DNA of 64,000 bases from Mixophyes australis. Its lineage: Eukaryota > Chordata > Amphibia > Anura > Limnodynastidae. The translations under genes were made by a program, and so were the position numbers. The stretch is from the NCBI GenBank assembly GCA_036250195.1, contig JAVHZZ010000073.1:434001-498000 (forward strand). The letters run 5' to 3'. Under the pieces are notes generated by a model that saw only the letters and a program-made list of their open reading frames with translations, searched no databases and was not told where the DNA came from. This document shows, piece after piece, positions 9,065 through 20,522 of the stretch; position 1 is the first letter of the stretch, and every line of letters starts with the position of its first letter.

Positions 9065-11576
9065 CAGTTATAAACTGTGACTGGATGGGCTTACTCTCCT
9101 ACCCAGTGTTTGGAGAGGGAGATCTTAAACAGTTTAGTTGGGTTTCCTTCTTACTGTCTGTATCTGGCTGTTACTGACCACTTCTACTGGTGTCACCTGT
9201 CAGCAGATATTCACCGACTGTGAATGCCAACTGCACATGAGTTGTAGGAGAATAGTGTTGCCACCAGCTGTCCCCAGGCTCTTTGAGCTCCAGTATGGTG
9301 CTCTGCAGACTGGGACTCCTGGATTCATGTGTGAATCTAGGAGGCGCCTCTGCAAGTCTCCTCCAGAAGCCACTGAACTACAGCTGCCAGCGGAGTTTAC
9401 ACACAGAGAGCTCCTGGCTCCTACTTTATCCAGGGGCTGCTCCTGCAGCCCCCACTGTACCATCAGGGATTGGAGACCCCTCCGACACTCCAGTCATCCT
9501 GTACTTACAAATGGGAACCGGAGTGGAGGAATTAAAGCTCTGGCTGAGCTCCGATCCTCACTGGACCAGCAGTGGGGTGAGAAGCAATTTCTTTTGTTTT
9601 ATACACATTTGAAATAACATTTTATAAACACACATATCACTTTATACATTTCTACTCCTGGGCTAACCCTTTCAGCGCCAATATCTACATTTATATATTT
9701 ATTAAAATACACTTTAAAATACATTGCACCTTCAGCACATAGCACTGGGGGGTTAACCCAATTGGCACCGCAGCATTGGAAGGGTTAATCTTTACACAGA
9801 TGGGAAACCAGCCACAGGGTATGGTAAAATCTACTAACTACATCTTATTAAGATCAGAATTATGCAATCACTCTGCCAGTGTGTTCAAATTTAATATAAT
9901 CCTACTCTGTTGTACAGTATCTGACAGTTCGCATTTTCCCAAGAGTTATATATATATATATATATATATAAAACTTCCAAGTTCAAATATAATATATATT
10001 TTCTATACTTTCCGATGCCTTGTTTTTTATATGATATTATACTTTCTTCACATTCCTTACATTGTACTACCACATAATTAATTATACTTTTATTAAAATA
10101 ACCAATTGTTTAGTAATTCCCATGTTGTTCATTATTCATTTTGTATCTCAGAGACAACAAAATTTAATCTGTAGGAATGAAACATGTTAAATGTTATCTA
10201 GATGTAAAATAAATTCCCTGATTAAGTAGATACAGTGTTTCTAGAGTCTTATTCTTTGTCTTAAACTGATTTGGATATTCCAGTCCTCATGTTCTCTCCA
10301 ATCTATTAACTGCTACAGCTGCTGTACACGTGTATGCTGGTGCCCTATCATGTATATATATTCTTTAAAAGTCCCTTTCTGTTGAATATTGTGATGCCAA
10401 GACAATACACTGTCATGATAGTGATATGCTGCAGCAGAGGAGCACCTAAATCTGCATTACCACCTAATTGTTGCATGTTATCATGTTACTCACCTGCTCC
10501 TCCTCTCTCTGGAGCCCCGGGGCCTGCTCCATGCACAAGTGTTTCCCGTGGTTCCGTGGTTCATCTCACAATTCTGACTAAATTGACATTTTGGCGCAGG
10601 GCCAAATTAAGCGATCGACTCACCCCGCCCCCTTTTGATCTCCCCGAGGTAGAAGTATGAGTAAGCAGGATGATCAACCAGGAGTTGCAGTCATGGAGAT
10701 TGTGGCTTCTGATTGGACCTCCTGCTCACAAGCCACTGCCACAGCCATATGTACACGGAGGAGCCAGAAACGAAGGTGTCCCGGGAAAAGCGGCTGCATA
10801 GAGCAGACCCTGGAGCTGGAAAGGGGCAAATAAGTAACATGTAACAATTATTTGATAATGCAACTTTAATCTCAATTATGTCAAGGCTTTTTAGGTGGTT
10901 TCACTATACCCAATGTATTGTTTTTAGTGACAAAGCCCTGTATAAAATAAAATCCTTTCAGAAGCATAATTAAAGGGGTTTCCAACCATCACATGTATTT
11001 AATGGCTTGTATAGCCTTTACTCCAAGTTTTAGTAAATACACAATTTTTACGTCCTGGTTTCCCTCTGTACGTTTAACCCGTGTGGTGATACCACGGGGC
11101 AGAGCTGTGTGTTTGTGTTGCTCTGCTCTGCTTTCTGTATAATTGTATCCAGTGAGCAGCTTTATGTTGTATCCTGGGGCAAGAAAATAATCCACTCTCC
11201 CTGATGTTATAAATACATGGCTAAAATCACGGAAGGAGGCTACTAAGAAAATAAATGCTTGTAGTATCATTTTCAGGATGGTGTGTACAAGATAAAATAA
11301 AGCAATCTGAAGGTGGAACAAACAAGCAAAACATCGCACAGCTGGTATTTCAGTACATAGACATCAAACTAGGTGGAGCTTGATCTGCTCTAGTGGGGAA
11401 TGCAAAATATCTTTACCATCGTTGTATAAAGGAAATGTATATATTGGGGCTCATTTAGAGTTAGACGTACGTCATTGTTTGCATAAGATGTGTATTTTCA
11501 TACTGCAACGATTCCAAAATCCAGAAAGTATATGTCCATATATAGAGTTATTTATATCGCTGACATCCGTCCGCCT
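9065..11576. other. Copy-A-only interval without a recognisable gene
   Basis: I see no conserved domain here. There is a (TA)n run at 9947-9972, several short random open frames, and AT-rich DNA. With 8251-9064 it is the part of copy A that has no counterpart in copy B. Confidence 0.6.
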
Positions 11577-11838
11577 TTGTCTGGAAAAGCAGAATAAGGA
11601 TGTGCAGGGACTAGCATGCATGGGCTGAGCACAGTATGAGTGGGTTCATGTAATTGTAACATAACATCTGCAAATACGCCTTTTAGGGCTCGATCCTCAT
11701 GCAGGTATTAGATTTTTGGTGCAGGTATATGATGATGACTATCAGCCCTATTTAGCTGTTTCTAATTTGCTGATTGAGTATTGCGTAATTGACATTTCCA
11801 TTTTTAATTACATTTTATATCTGCACCCCACTGTATCG

Positions 11839-11858
11839 GGGGGGGGGGGGGGGGGGGT
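11839..11858. repeat. Poly-G tract, copy A
   Basis: A run of about 19 G is interrupted once by T. The copy B equivalent (54988-55001) is shorter. Such tracts are unstable and error-prone to sequence. Confidence 0.9.
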
Positions 11859-12539
11859 GGGGGCAGACCTACACTGGTCACAAAGAAACTGTTTTTGAGC
11901 TGCAGGCGCCTTGAGACTCAACATCAATGAGTAAATCCACTTTTTTGTGTACATTTTTTCCAATGTACGTTTGGTGCGCAAATGCGTCCAACTCTGAATA
12001 AGCCCCATTATGTCTTTACTGTACTAGTTATGATTTTGTTGTATATGTTGTTATGTGTACACTGTGCATGTGGTTATTTTACCATTTCCATGCAATACAT
12101 TTTCTAATGAAAGAATTGTGTCTGTGTTTTTCTTCTTACTGTAGCAATAACTAGATATTTATGTGGATAAGAAATTCCCTTGCTATGGGCATATTTCAAA
12201 AGAGCTTTATTCACTACACAGAGAGAGAGAGGGATGCAACACTTTTTATTGTAGCTATTTGTTTGACTGTACAAGTCAGCTTCCCTTAGGCAAAATAGAT
12301 GTACACTGGGACCAGTACCTGTGCAATACCTGTCATCAATACCAATTGCAAAATCAGGACAATTTAAGCCAATTGCCAATCCACTCAAACCATGCACAGT
12401 TTGCCAAGAGTTCCCCCCGATCAGCCCAAACACCTTTCCTAGTAGGTTCAGCCTATTTGACCAACACAAATTGTGACTGTTCAAGGAAAGGTAGGTGAGG
12501 TCTAAGGTTAAGGCAGCTCAGGGGTTATGGCTGCCCTAC

Positions 12540-12910
12540 CACCTCCTCCAGGTAAATCTTGGTCCTGCTCAGAATGTGGGAAATGTTTTTCTAAAATATT
12601 ACTTCTTAAGTATCAGAGAAGCCATACCGTAAAGAAACCATATTACAGAATGTTGGCAATATTTAGCACATAATTCACTTCTTGTTGCGCACCATACAGG
12701 AGAAAGACCATGTCATACAGGAGAGATATTCTTGCTCTGAATGTGGTAAATGTTTTACACATATTCCAAATTGTTAAATATCAGAGAAATCACTTAGGGA
12801 ACAGCCAAATTCATGTGCTGATGTGGGAAAGGGTTTCAAAGTAATTCAGAAATGTATTGTATGTCAGAGAAGTAATGAAGGGGAGAAACGTTATTTTATG
12901 CCCTGAATAT
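12540..12910 (+). pseudogene. Decayed C2H2 zinc-finger exon, copy A
   Basis: Several broken finger units are visible: [10 protein letters not shown] with LLKYQRSHT, then HTGERP, then [10 protein letters not shown] in shifted frames, and a last CGKGF. Inter-finger linkers of the HTGEKP type and spacing near 84 bp identify tandem Kruppel-type fingers, normally DNA-binding transcription factors. Stops and frameshifts occur in nearly every finger, so this is a pseudogene. A parallel copy with the same lesions is at 55668-56045, so inactivation preceded the segmental duplication. Confidence 0.8.
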
Positions 12911-13683
12911 GGGCATGTTTTACAAGTTCTTGCTGTCTGGATGTCCCATGTGGCTATAAATGAGGTTGGGATTTCCTGCAATGGGTTGGCAGTGGTCTTC
13001 TCCTGGGCCTGCTGTGGTGTTGGTAGGAGCAAGAAAGGGAACATGCTGGCAGTTTATTGATGGCCAATGTATGTGGCCCCATGCAGACTCAGACATGAAT
13101 GTTCAGCTGTGGTGGAGGGCAGCCGCTTGCTAAGTGTTTTTAAGATCGGAAGACAGTTCAGGCATGGGAAACCTGCTTGAAAAAGACATAAATTAAATAT
13201 AGATACAAAGCATCCCTGACTTAGGAGACATCCAGACAGGGAGGCAGCATTATTATTGGAGAATGGGTTTTAGAATGTTTTTAGAGTTCCTTATAGGGAG
13301 TCCAAAGAGTTGAAACTGTACGGATATTTGATGTCAGCCATGCATTATGCACTGTAAATGGTCCCTGAAACAAAGCCCAGAATATTCAGCCTGATTCATC
13401 ATTTGTCAATTCCAAAGAAAGATTCGGTGACTAATGGGATCAGTAAGGAGACATGTTCTGCATCATACACCTCACTTGATGCGGCCATTCTGTAAGAGGC
13501 ATCTTCCTGAAGCTTTCACCTCCTTAAAAGAGTGGGTGCTAAGGGGAGAAATGGGAATCAAGTCAGTTATCCACTATCTGGACATTTTTCTTTTCATGTG
13601 ACGAGACCAGCGTCTTATGAAAACCTATAATGAATGGGGATAGTATTGGGACAGTCATGCTCCTCAGATTTTGATGATCAGTG

Positions 13684-14700
13684 TCAGGACACCAGGGCAT
13701 TAGAGTCAAGGCCCACAGAGTAGCCCTGGTACCTTGGTGCTCTTTGGATCACGCAGACAAAGAGGAGTGGTAGCTATAATAGTACCTTTATTACAGAAGG
13801 TGCAAACACAACTGTAACACAATAACTATATTAAATCGCCAACATCTAAAAACCTCCCCAACACATCCCCAGATAAAGATATGAGGAACCGTTACATATG
13901 TTTAAACAGTATTTCTTTGGCCGGGCTAAGTTGTAAAACAATCTCTGGTCCTGATGCTTTTGTCACAATAGCTCAGTACTCAGGTCTTCCAGATTCCTCC
14001 GATTTCTACACTTCTAGGCTTGCTGGTCCTGGCCTCTCGGCCTTATGCTCACTACCGAGATGTTAGCAGCCTGGACCCCTGTCACCCTACTCCTGTAGGC
14101 ACACCAGGGGGTAAATGTATCAAGCTGAGAGTTTTCCGGCGGGTTTGAAAAACCAATCAGATTCTAGCTATCATTTATTTAGTGCATTTTACAAAATGAA
14201 AGCTAGAATCTGATTGGTTGCAATAGGCAACATCTCCACTTTTCAAACCCGCCGGAAAACTCTCAGCTTGATACATTTACCCCCAGATGTGCAGACTCAC
14301 AAGCAGCTCCCATTGGGGCAGAGTTATACTGTTGCACCATGTTCAGCCAGAGATGTGCCTAGATGTAAAATTGTAATCAGGACACACGTTGGAGCTGGTA
14401 GGAGACAGATCTTCAATACCAAGCTCAGGATATCCAATAAACAACCCTTGGTCTCCTTGTAGGCTCTTTTTAAACAGTTCAGAATTCCCACTGGTCAAAT
14501 CCCGTACTGTAAGGTTATCCCAAGTCCGTACAGAATGCCATTGGCTCCTAAATCAGGGGTTGGATATGGGAGTGGAGAGAAGTCATCCCCACATGGGTTT
14601 CCCCCCAGCTGGTCTAGTGCATAGTAGTCTGACACAGTCCTAGAGAGAACAATAGAGTAGCAAACTGGTTACTGCAGGGCTTAATCCCAGACGATGAATA
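13684..14700. other. Possible minus-strand LTR-like block containing a MITE, copy A
   Basis: The block begins tgtcaggacacc, which read on the minus strand is a ...CCTGACA type end. It has an AATAAA-type signal, a 'cctttattacagaagg' segment resembling the ends of LTR elements, and an inserted MITE at 14107-14284. No coding sequence is seen. Assignment as an LTR is tentative. The duplicate is at 56820-57840. Confidence 0.3.
14107..14284. mobile_element. Short hairpin MITE with long perfect inverted ends, copy A
   Basis: The 178-bp element begins gggggtaaatgtatcaagc and ends with its exact reverse complement. The inverted ends match for about 45 bp (through gccggaaaactctcagctt), and a second inverted match surrounds 'aatcagattctagct'. 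It is a small non-autonomous DNA transposon. Target duplication is not clear. The copy B equivalent is 57246-57423. Confidence 0.9.
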
Positions 14701-15424
14701 GCAACTTCCTGTTTCAATCCCTTCTATACATTCATATGAATTGTTAACGAGTAACCACAAGAGAAATTAGCTCTTAAAAGTTTGTCCTCGTATGTACATT
14801 TTCTCAAAATAAAAAATAAATGGCTAAACTAATGTTATTATTTTGTTAGGGTGACTTGGAACCAAATTCAAGACACGCTGCCCACATTATACTATCATGT
14901 TACTTTGTACTGATACTACCTCAGTGATATAAGACAGTAGTAGTAGACTTACAAGATTTCAATCTTGGATCAATATAAGCCAATATGTATACATGGATAT
15001 CCTCCTGGAATCTTGTCCTCTTACTGGATCTCCTTATGATAGGTGTTTAAAAGACAAGTGAGAACTGATAGTGCATTATCTCACGTAGCCAAAGTTTTAT
15101 TGCACCAAAGAAGCATAAAAGCAATGTATAATACAAATATTGGCTTATATTGATTCAAGATTGAAATCTTGTAAGTGTATATCCGATAGGGGATTGAGAA
15201 CACCAATCATGTGGTGTTTTTGTCGTAATTATCAACCCCCACTGGATCCTTGGGATATTTAGTGGTTTTCGGTGTAACCACATATTATATGTTACGCTAT
15301 GATATGATTTTTTCTTTTCACTTTTTTTATGTGACCACAATCGTGGTGAATGCCAGAAATCTGAAAGTTACTTTGATCACTGCAAATTTCTGGAATTTGT
15401 GGAAGACATACATCAAGATGGAAA

Positions 15425-15426
<2 letters not shown>

Positions 15427-15482
<56 letters not shown>
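15427..15482. repeat. (TA)n microsatellite
   Basis: A long uninterrupted TA dinucleotide run. Confidence 0.95.
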
Positions 15483-15486
<4 letters not shown>

Positions 15487-15571
15487 TCACAGTTGACTCT
15501 TTAAAACTGTTAGCGCCAGCTCTGTCACCATTGGTTATTTTTACAGTTTTTTATTTTTGCACATTGTATGT

Positions 15572-15575
<4 letters not shown>

Positions 15576-15619
<44 letters not shown>
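15576..15619. repeat. (TG)n microsatellite
   Basis: About 22 TG dinucleotides in a row. Confidence 0.95.
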
Positions 15620-15620
<1 letters not shown>

Positions 15621-15697
15621 AGAGGGTGCTTTCAGTTGGCCTGCGCAGATATACCAATCTTTTTATTGTATTATAATCAACAATTGTCTGAGACGCA

Positions 15698-16025
15698 AAA
15701 GAGGAACCAAGTATGACAGCCAGCATCCTGCTGCACAGCGGATCACTAAAGCCATGACAGCTATGTTATCACTGGATGTGAGTCCAATTTCCCCATCAAT
15801 GCATCAGGTTATAACCGATTAGTTGAGATCATGTGTCCACGTTACCAAATTCCATCACAATCTTATTTCTTCTTAACAGCAATTGCTGTACTGTGAGGTT
15901 AAACAAAAAGTCCTTCAGTCCCTAGAAAATGTCATTGTACCGACTGTCCACTTAGCTACAGATATGTGACAAGCGTCACTGGTCAAACAAAAGACTATAT
16001 AACTGTGACAGCCCACTGGGTTGTG
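15698..16025 (+). pseudogene. Decayed hAT transposase fragment
   Basis: The translation includes KYDSQHPAAQRITKAMTAML, then MCPRYQIPS in another frame, then VPTVHLATDM and QTKDYITVTAHW. These align in order with residues 385-490 of the intact transposase at 24609-27617, and include the position of the first catalytic Asp. Stops and a deletion in the TSG motif show it is dead. It is a more diverged member of the same family as the hAT halves at 46-54 kb. Confidence 0.8.
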
Positions 16026-16148
16026 TATAATACACAGTGTCAGGTCATTCACCGCACCCTGCCATATAGCCGCTCACTAGGACAGATGTGATGCTGCCCC
16101 TCACACACAATTACCTTCACAGACAAACATTTAGATTGTAAAAGCAAC

Positions 16149-16196
16149 ATATATAAATATATATATATAATATATATATATATATACAGTATATGC
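16149..16196. repeat. AT-dinucleotide low-complexity run
   Basis: TA repeats with a few interruptions. Confidence 0.9.
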
Positions 16197-16748
16197 ATTT
16201 TGTTTGTGGGGGGAGGGGGGGTGCTGCTCACAATTAAACAGTTCCCTATTTTTCCCCACTAAATATTTCAGATGTCGCTGATACTGCCCCTGGCACTACT
16301 GTCATCAGATTTAAACATCTTTGATTTTAAAATTAAGAAAGAATAGTTTTTGTTAACTCTTAAATAGTTTAATAATATACCCATCTGCTTCCACTTCTAA
16401 ATGGCAGCTGAGAACAGGAAGGACGGCTATACATTGAAGATATCGATCCAATACTCACGAGATCTGACATTTTACATGAAATGACATTTTGCCTCATTTT
16501 CAGATCGGAATTTGGAGCAAGACACCGAGTCATGTCTCAATTCGACTCTGTACCCTAAAATTCCTGTCTATCTAATTCTATCTCCGTACCGCTCATCTCT
16601 AGTGAAACATAAAAAAACAAAATGTGGGGGAAAAGTAAAAATTCTTCTTGTTTCACACACAACAATGAGAAATACCCCACTAAGTAGTCTTATGCCAATA
16701 TATAGATAGTTTTTTTATAACATAACCATTCAGGTCATGGCTTCACCT

Positions 16749-17170
16749 CCCCATGATTCACACAGTTCATCCATGTTACACATATGTACATAACTAAGAC
16801 ATAGGGCTGTCATACATATGGCCATTTACAGTTACACAGCTCTCAACCAATGGCTGATCAGGGATTACTGGGCACTGAGCTACCTGGGTTGGTGATGTCA
16901 CAGAATTCTCTTCAATCTGATTGGTTGGAAACAGCTGTTTACAGTTGAATCTCAAACAGAGCGTCAGTCATCTCCACAGGTAATGTAACAAGACTGGGAC
17001 GGGGATTATATTATAAATGGGATATATTCAGGGGGTGAGAATAATTTACAGTCTGTGTATTCCTGGTTTACCCATCTCTAAGCCCTGTGTTAATGGCTTT
17101 AACCTGGTAACAATATTTACAGTACAGTATAAGTATGAAAAGAATGTGGACCTGATTTTAAACCCAAATA
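16749..17170 (+). promoter_or_regulatory. Promoter-like block with candidate 5' non-coding exon, copy 1
   Basis: The block contains a CCAAT box (accaatgg near 16857), an inverted CCAAT (gattggttgg near 16918) and a CRE-like tgatgtcac near 16893. It then has a candidate exon ending cacag at 16979 before a gtaatg donor. The whole block recurs 872 bp downstream. This resembles a vertebrate housekeeping-type promoter driving a non-coding first exon. It could serve the unknown gene whose coding exons start at 29223, or a lost zinc-finger gene. Function is inferred. Confidence 0.45.
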
Positions 17171-17620
17171 CATGTAAAAATCCAATTAAAAAGTAATGTG
17201 GAAAATAGATATTTGAGTAATGTCAAATACTTTACATGAAGCATATCTTCATGTAGCTACTTCTGCCATTGATTTAATTACCTATGACAGTAATTAACAA
17301 GCTTAGTGGGAAACAGTCACTATCATATTTTTACAAGAACTATATTTAATGCTGCAGTTTACATTAGAACGTTACACATGAGAACGTTTGATTTTGGCAC
17401 ACTGGGTAAGCACTTGCCAAGGTGATTATTTTAGTCTGGTGTAAGGTCCTAATGCAGGTTACCCATAGACTGGTCATTAGGATACCTCCTACCTGCCATC
17501 AGAAATGTTAAGAGGTACAGAATTCAAGATAACTGGGGGAGATTACTTTGTGGTTTGCTTATGAGTAGTGACTAACGAGATTGTGTCTGACCTAACAGAT
17601 TGGCAGATTCACAAGTAATT

Positions 17621-18039
17621 CCCCATGATTCACACAGTTCATCCATGTAACACATATGTACATAACTAAGACATAGGGCTGTCATACATATGGCCATTTA
17701 CAGTTACACAGCTCTCAACCAATGGCTGATCAGGGATTACTGGGCACTGAGCTACCTGGGTTGGTGATGTCACAGAATTCTCTTCAATCTGATTGGTTGG
17801 AAACAGCTGTTTACATTTGAATTTCAAACAGAGCGTCAGTCATCTCCACAGGTAATGTAACAAGACTGGGACGGGGATTATATTATAAATGGGATATATT
17901 CAGGGGGTGAGAATAATTTACAGTCTGTGTATTCCTGGTTTACCCATCTCTAAGCCCTGTGTTAATGGCTTTAACCTGGTAACAATATTTACAGTACAGT
18001 ATAAGTATGAAAACTTGGACCTGATTTTAAACCCAAATA
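17621..18039 (+). promoter_or_regulatory. Promoter-like block with candidate 5' non-coding exon, copy 2
   Basis: This is a tandem duplicate of 16749-17170, with a few substitutions and a 4-base deletion near its end. The CCAAT, CRE-like and inverted CCAAT motifs and the donor (exon end 17851, then gtaatg) are all preserved. Conservation of these motifs in both copies is expected from recency alone and does not prove function. Confidence 0.45.
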
Positions 18040-18109
18040 TCTCTAAGAATTTGAAGGTGAACACAAAGGGAACATTTTCTAAAATGGTTTTACAGAAAAT
18101 GTGTATTAT

Positions 18110-18310
18110 TTTTATAATTATTATTATTATTATTATTTATTTTTAAGGCCAAATGTGCTTTACAGATTAGTGAGGAAAACATGTCATACATAAAACAGCT
18201 ACATACAATATAGATAAAATAAATGCTAATATAAAAACCAAGGGTAGGGAGAACCCTTCTCCTGAGAGAGCTTACAATCTAATTTTAGCAATAAAAGTGC
18301 AGCAAATAAT
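18110..18310. repeat. Dispersed non-LTR-type repeat fragment
   Basis: The fragment starts with a TTA microsatellite and ends 'gagagagcttacaatctaa'. This is the same kind of sequence seen at 58080-58330, where it is joined to a LINE C-terminal coding remnant on the minus strand. Confidence 0.5.
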
Positions 18311-18746
18311 GTATAAGCCAAAAATGCCCCATAGTTAATAAAAAATGCCCCAGTTAGTGCCTTGTGCTTATTCTACACCAGGTCTGACGTTCTATGGGCC
18401 CTAGTGATAGTCTCCAGCCCTTTATTCAGGTAAGCCCACTTGTGGGGTCACAGGGGGAGCAGCAGATTAACCTGTATATAATAAAAGAGTGAATCTACAG
18501 GACTGTAATGGTGCCCATGTGCATTAGCCCCAATGTGAACTAAACTAATCCAGAACTAACAAAATGATTTTAGTCCATCTTGAGCCCCCCGTGATAGAGA
18601 ACCAAAGATGGATGGAGAGAAAGGGGGTGAGTGGAAAGTAACAGAGATTTGAAAGGATGAGGAAGCAATGGGGTGAGGGGAGAAGGATGAGCGAGGGGAG
18701 ACAAGACAAGGTTGGGGGTAAAGTGTAGAATACATTTAAACACAGT

Positions 18747-19042
18747 GGGCCTGATTCATTAAGGAGAACAAAGCAATAAAGGACTATATTTGATCCTAGA
18801 CAAAACCAGGTTAAAATGCAAGGGGTGCAAATGAGTTTATTATTTTGCATATAAGTTAAATACTGGCTGTTTTTTCATGTAGCAAACAAATACTTGTTAG
18901 CTTTATTTTTACACCGAATTTTAAAGCTGAACTAGGACATGCCCTACCCCTAAATTTACCTCCCTCTCCAATGCAACATGGTTTTGCCAAGGTGCAAAGT
19001 TACTCATTTATTTTGCTTTTCTTTCCTTAATGAATTAGACCC
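18747..19042. mobile_element. MITE with gggcctgattc ends
   Basis: The left end gggcctgattcattaagga and right end tccttaatgaattagaccc are imperfect inverted repeats. The element is flanked by agt on both sides (18744-18746 and 19043-19045), a 3-bp target duplication. There is no coding capacity. A related copy lies nested at about 29787-30096. Confidence 0.75.
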
Positions 19043-19402
19043 AGTACCTTTGGGACACATTTTTTGAGACCTGCTTTTAGTAACTTTTTTTATTAAATAA
19101 TGAAGAGCTCTGAAAGTAACCATGTTTTGAATAATTTTCCTAACAACAGATTGATCGCTAAGTCTGACAAGAGACAGAAAAATGAGTGAAGACAAGCCTG
19201 TCATCCGCAGTTCTTCCAGATGTAAGAAAAATATAAATGTGTTCATTAGGGCGGGAAACCCAGTGGTAATATCAAACAAGAATTTAATACGGACATTTAG
19301 GGCACCCAGTGGTACACCCAGCACCCCCCATCCCCCATCTTTCATGTAAGTCCGATGTAACTTGTTGAGTCCTGAAGCCGCTGTCAGCATGTTCTGTTAC
19401 AG

Positions 19403-19463
19403 ACAGATAGCGCTCACCTTCCGGTCCTGCCCTGGTCTCTGGCTGTAGGAGAGCAAACTGCCA
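19403..19463 (+). other. Candidate small 5' exon
   Basis: A 61-bp segment sits between a good acceptor (ttctgttacag) and a gtaagg donor. Spliced to the exon at 29223 (which begins TG), its last base A would create an ATG across the junction, in frame with the downstream reading frame. That fit may be coincidence. There is no other support. Confidence 0.25.
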
Positions 19464-20205
19464 GTAAGGGGTAAGAGAAGAACTGCTCCGGGCCCTGACA
19501 GGAGAGTTTGCAGGGTAGTTTGTTTTCTATGATTGTCATCAAATTATGGCTCCATTTGTGTGTTTATTAACAGATTATGGCCCCGTTTTCTATGACTGAT
19601 GCTATAATCCGGTGACAATTTTTAAGGTTATCACTAAATATTATATGGGAGCTGCTTTACATATATAAAATAGCAGATTTCCTCCAACTGGATATGGGCT
19701 TTTTCTGGTAAGATATATTTTGGTTCCTCCCTATATCATGTTTGCGCCAATGCCTCTCAGTATGTGTTTTTTCCTTGTTTATGGTATAGTTTCACCACAA
19801 TTGATAAGCAGTATGGTAGTTACCTCCCAAATGTCCCAATTTCAGCAGAAGAGTCCACTATCCTGCCCGGGGACATATTTGTCCAGCTTGTGGGAATGTT
19901 GGGATAAGGGCGATAGCTAATGACCACGCCCTCACTGTGCCTTGACCACGCCCCATCAAGATGTGGTCATGTTTGTCTACTTTGTATGTCCCTGTATTTT
20001 GTATACTCTGTTTTTCCCAATACTTGTTCTGCCGATCACTGTGTTATATTACATATCAACTACGATAGTAATAATAATTAATGGGACTCATGTACTAGCC
20101 AAGGTCCACGGTTATGCCGCGGTAGCTAGCTTTTCCATGTAGATCAGTTATGGACTCTCTATCGGCATAGGCCACATTCTAATCGGAAAATTTCACAGAA
20201 GCGAT

Positions 20206-20213
20206 GTTCAAAT
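20206..20213 (+). other. Left target-site duplication of the 8.7-kb hAT
   Basis: GTTCAAAT is repeated exactly at 28918-28925. Eight-base duplications are the hallmark of hAT insertion. Confidence 0.95.
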
Positions 20214-20522
20214 TAGGGATGTGCACCGGCGACTTTTGAGGTCTCGTGTTTTGTGTTTTGGATCCGGATTTTCGTTATTTTTGAGGTTCGGATTTGTCTC
20301 GCAAAACACTTGACGAAAGGTCTCGGTTCGGATTTAAGGTATTGGATTCGGATTTTTTTTGAAAAAAACATAAAAAGTTTAAAAATCAAGTTTTTGGGCT
20401 TATTTTCACTCCTAGGCTATTATTAACCTCAATAACATTCAATAACAAGCATTTCCACTAATTTACAGTGTATTCTGAACACCTCACAATATAGTTATTA
20501 GTCCAAAACGTTGCAACAAGGT

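Larger units (their letters stand above)
1..14731. repeat. Segmental duplication, copy A
   Basis: Nearly all of this interval recurs at 33026-57871 in the same orientation and order, with roughly 1% mismatches by eye. The offset is 33056 up to about 4645, 33203 up to about 6567, 36107 from 6575 to 8250, and about 43135 from 11577 to 14731. Copy A alone holds 8251-11576. Copy B alone holds 147 bp (37702-37848), about 2.9 kb (39775-42685) and 10.4 kb (44357-54729). The left end lies outside the window, so the full unit length is unknown. Confidence 0.95.

Noticed and set aside
9138..9617. A 159-codon open frame starting with a signal-peptide-like stretch (MGFLLTVCIWLLL)
   Set aside because: No splice context, no conserved domain, and an equally long open frame on the opposite strand. 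It lies in the copy-A-only repeat interval and is probably chance.
15250..15504. Open frames encoding YIYIYI runs
   Set aside because: These are translations of a (TA)n microsatellite.
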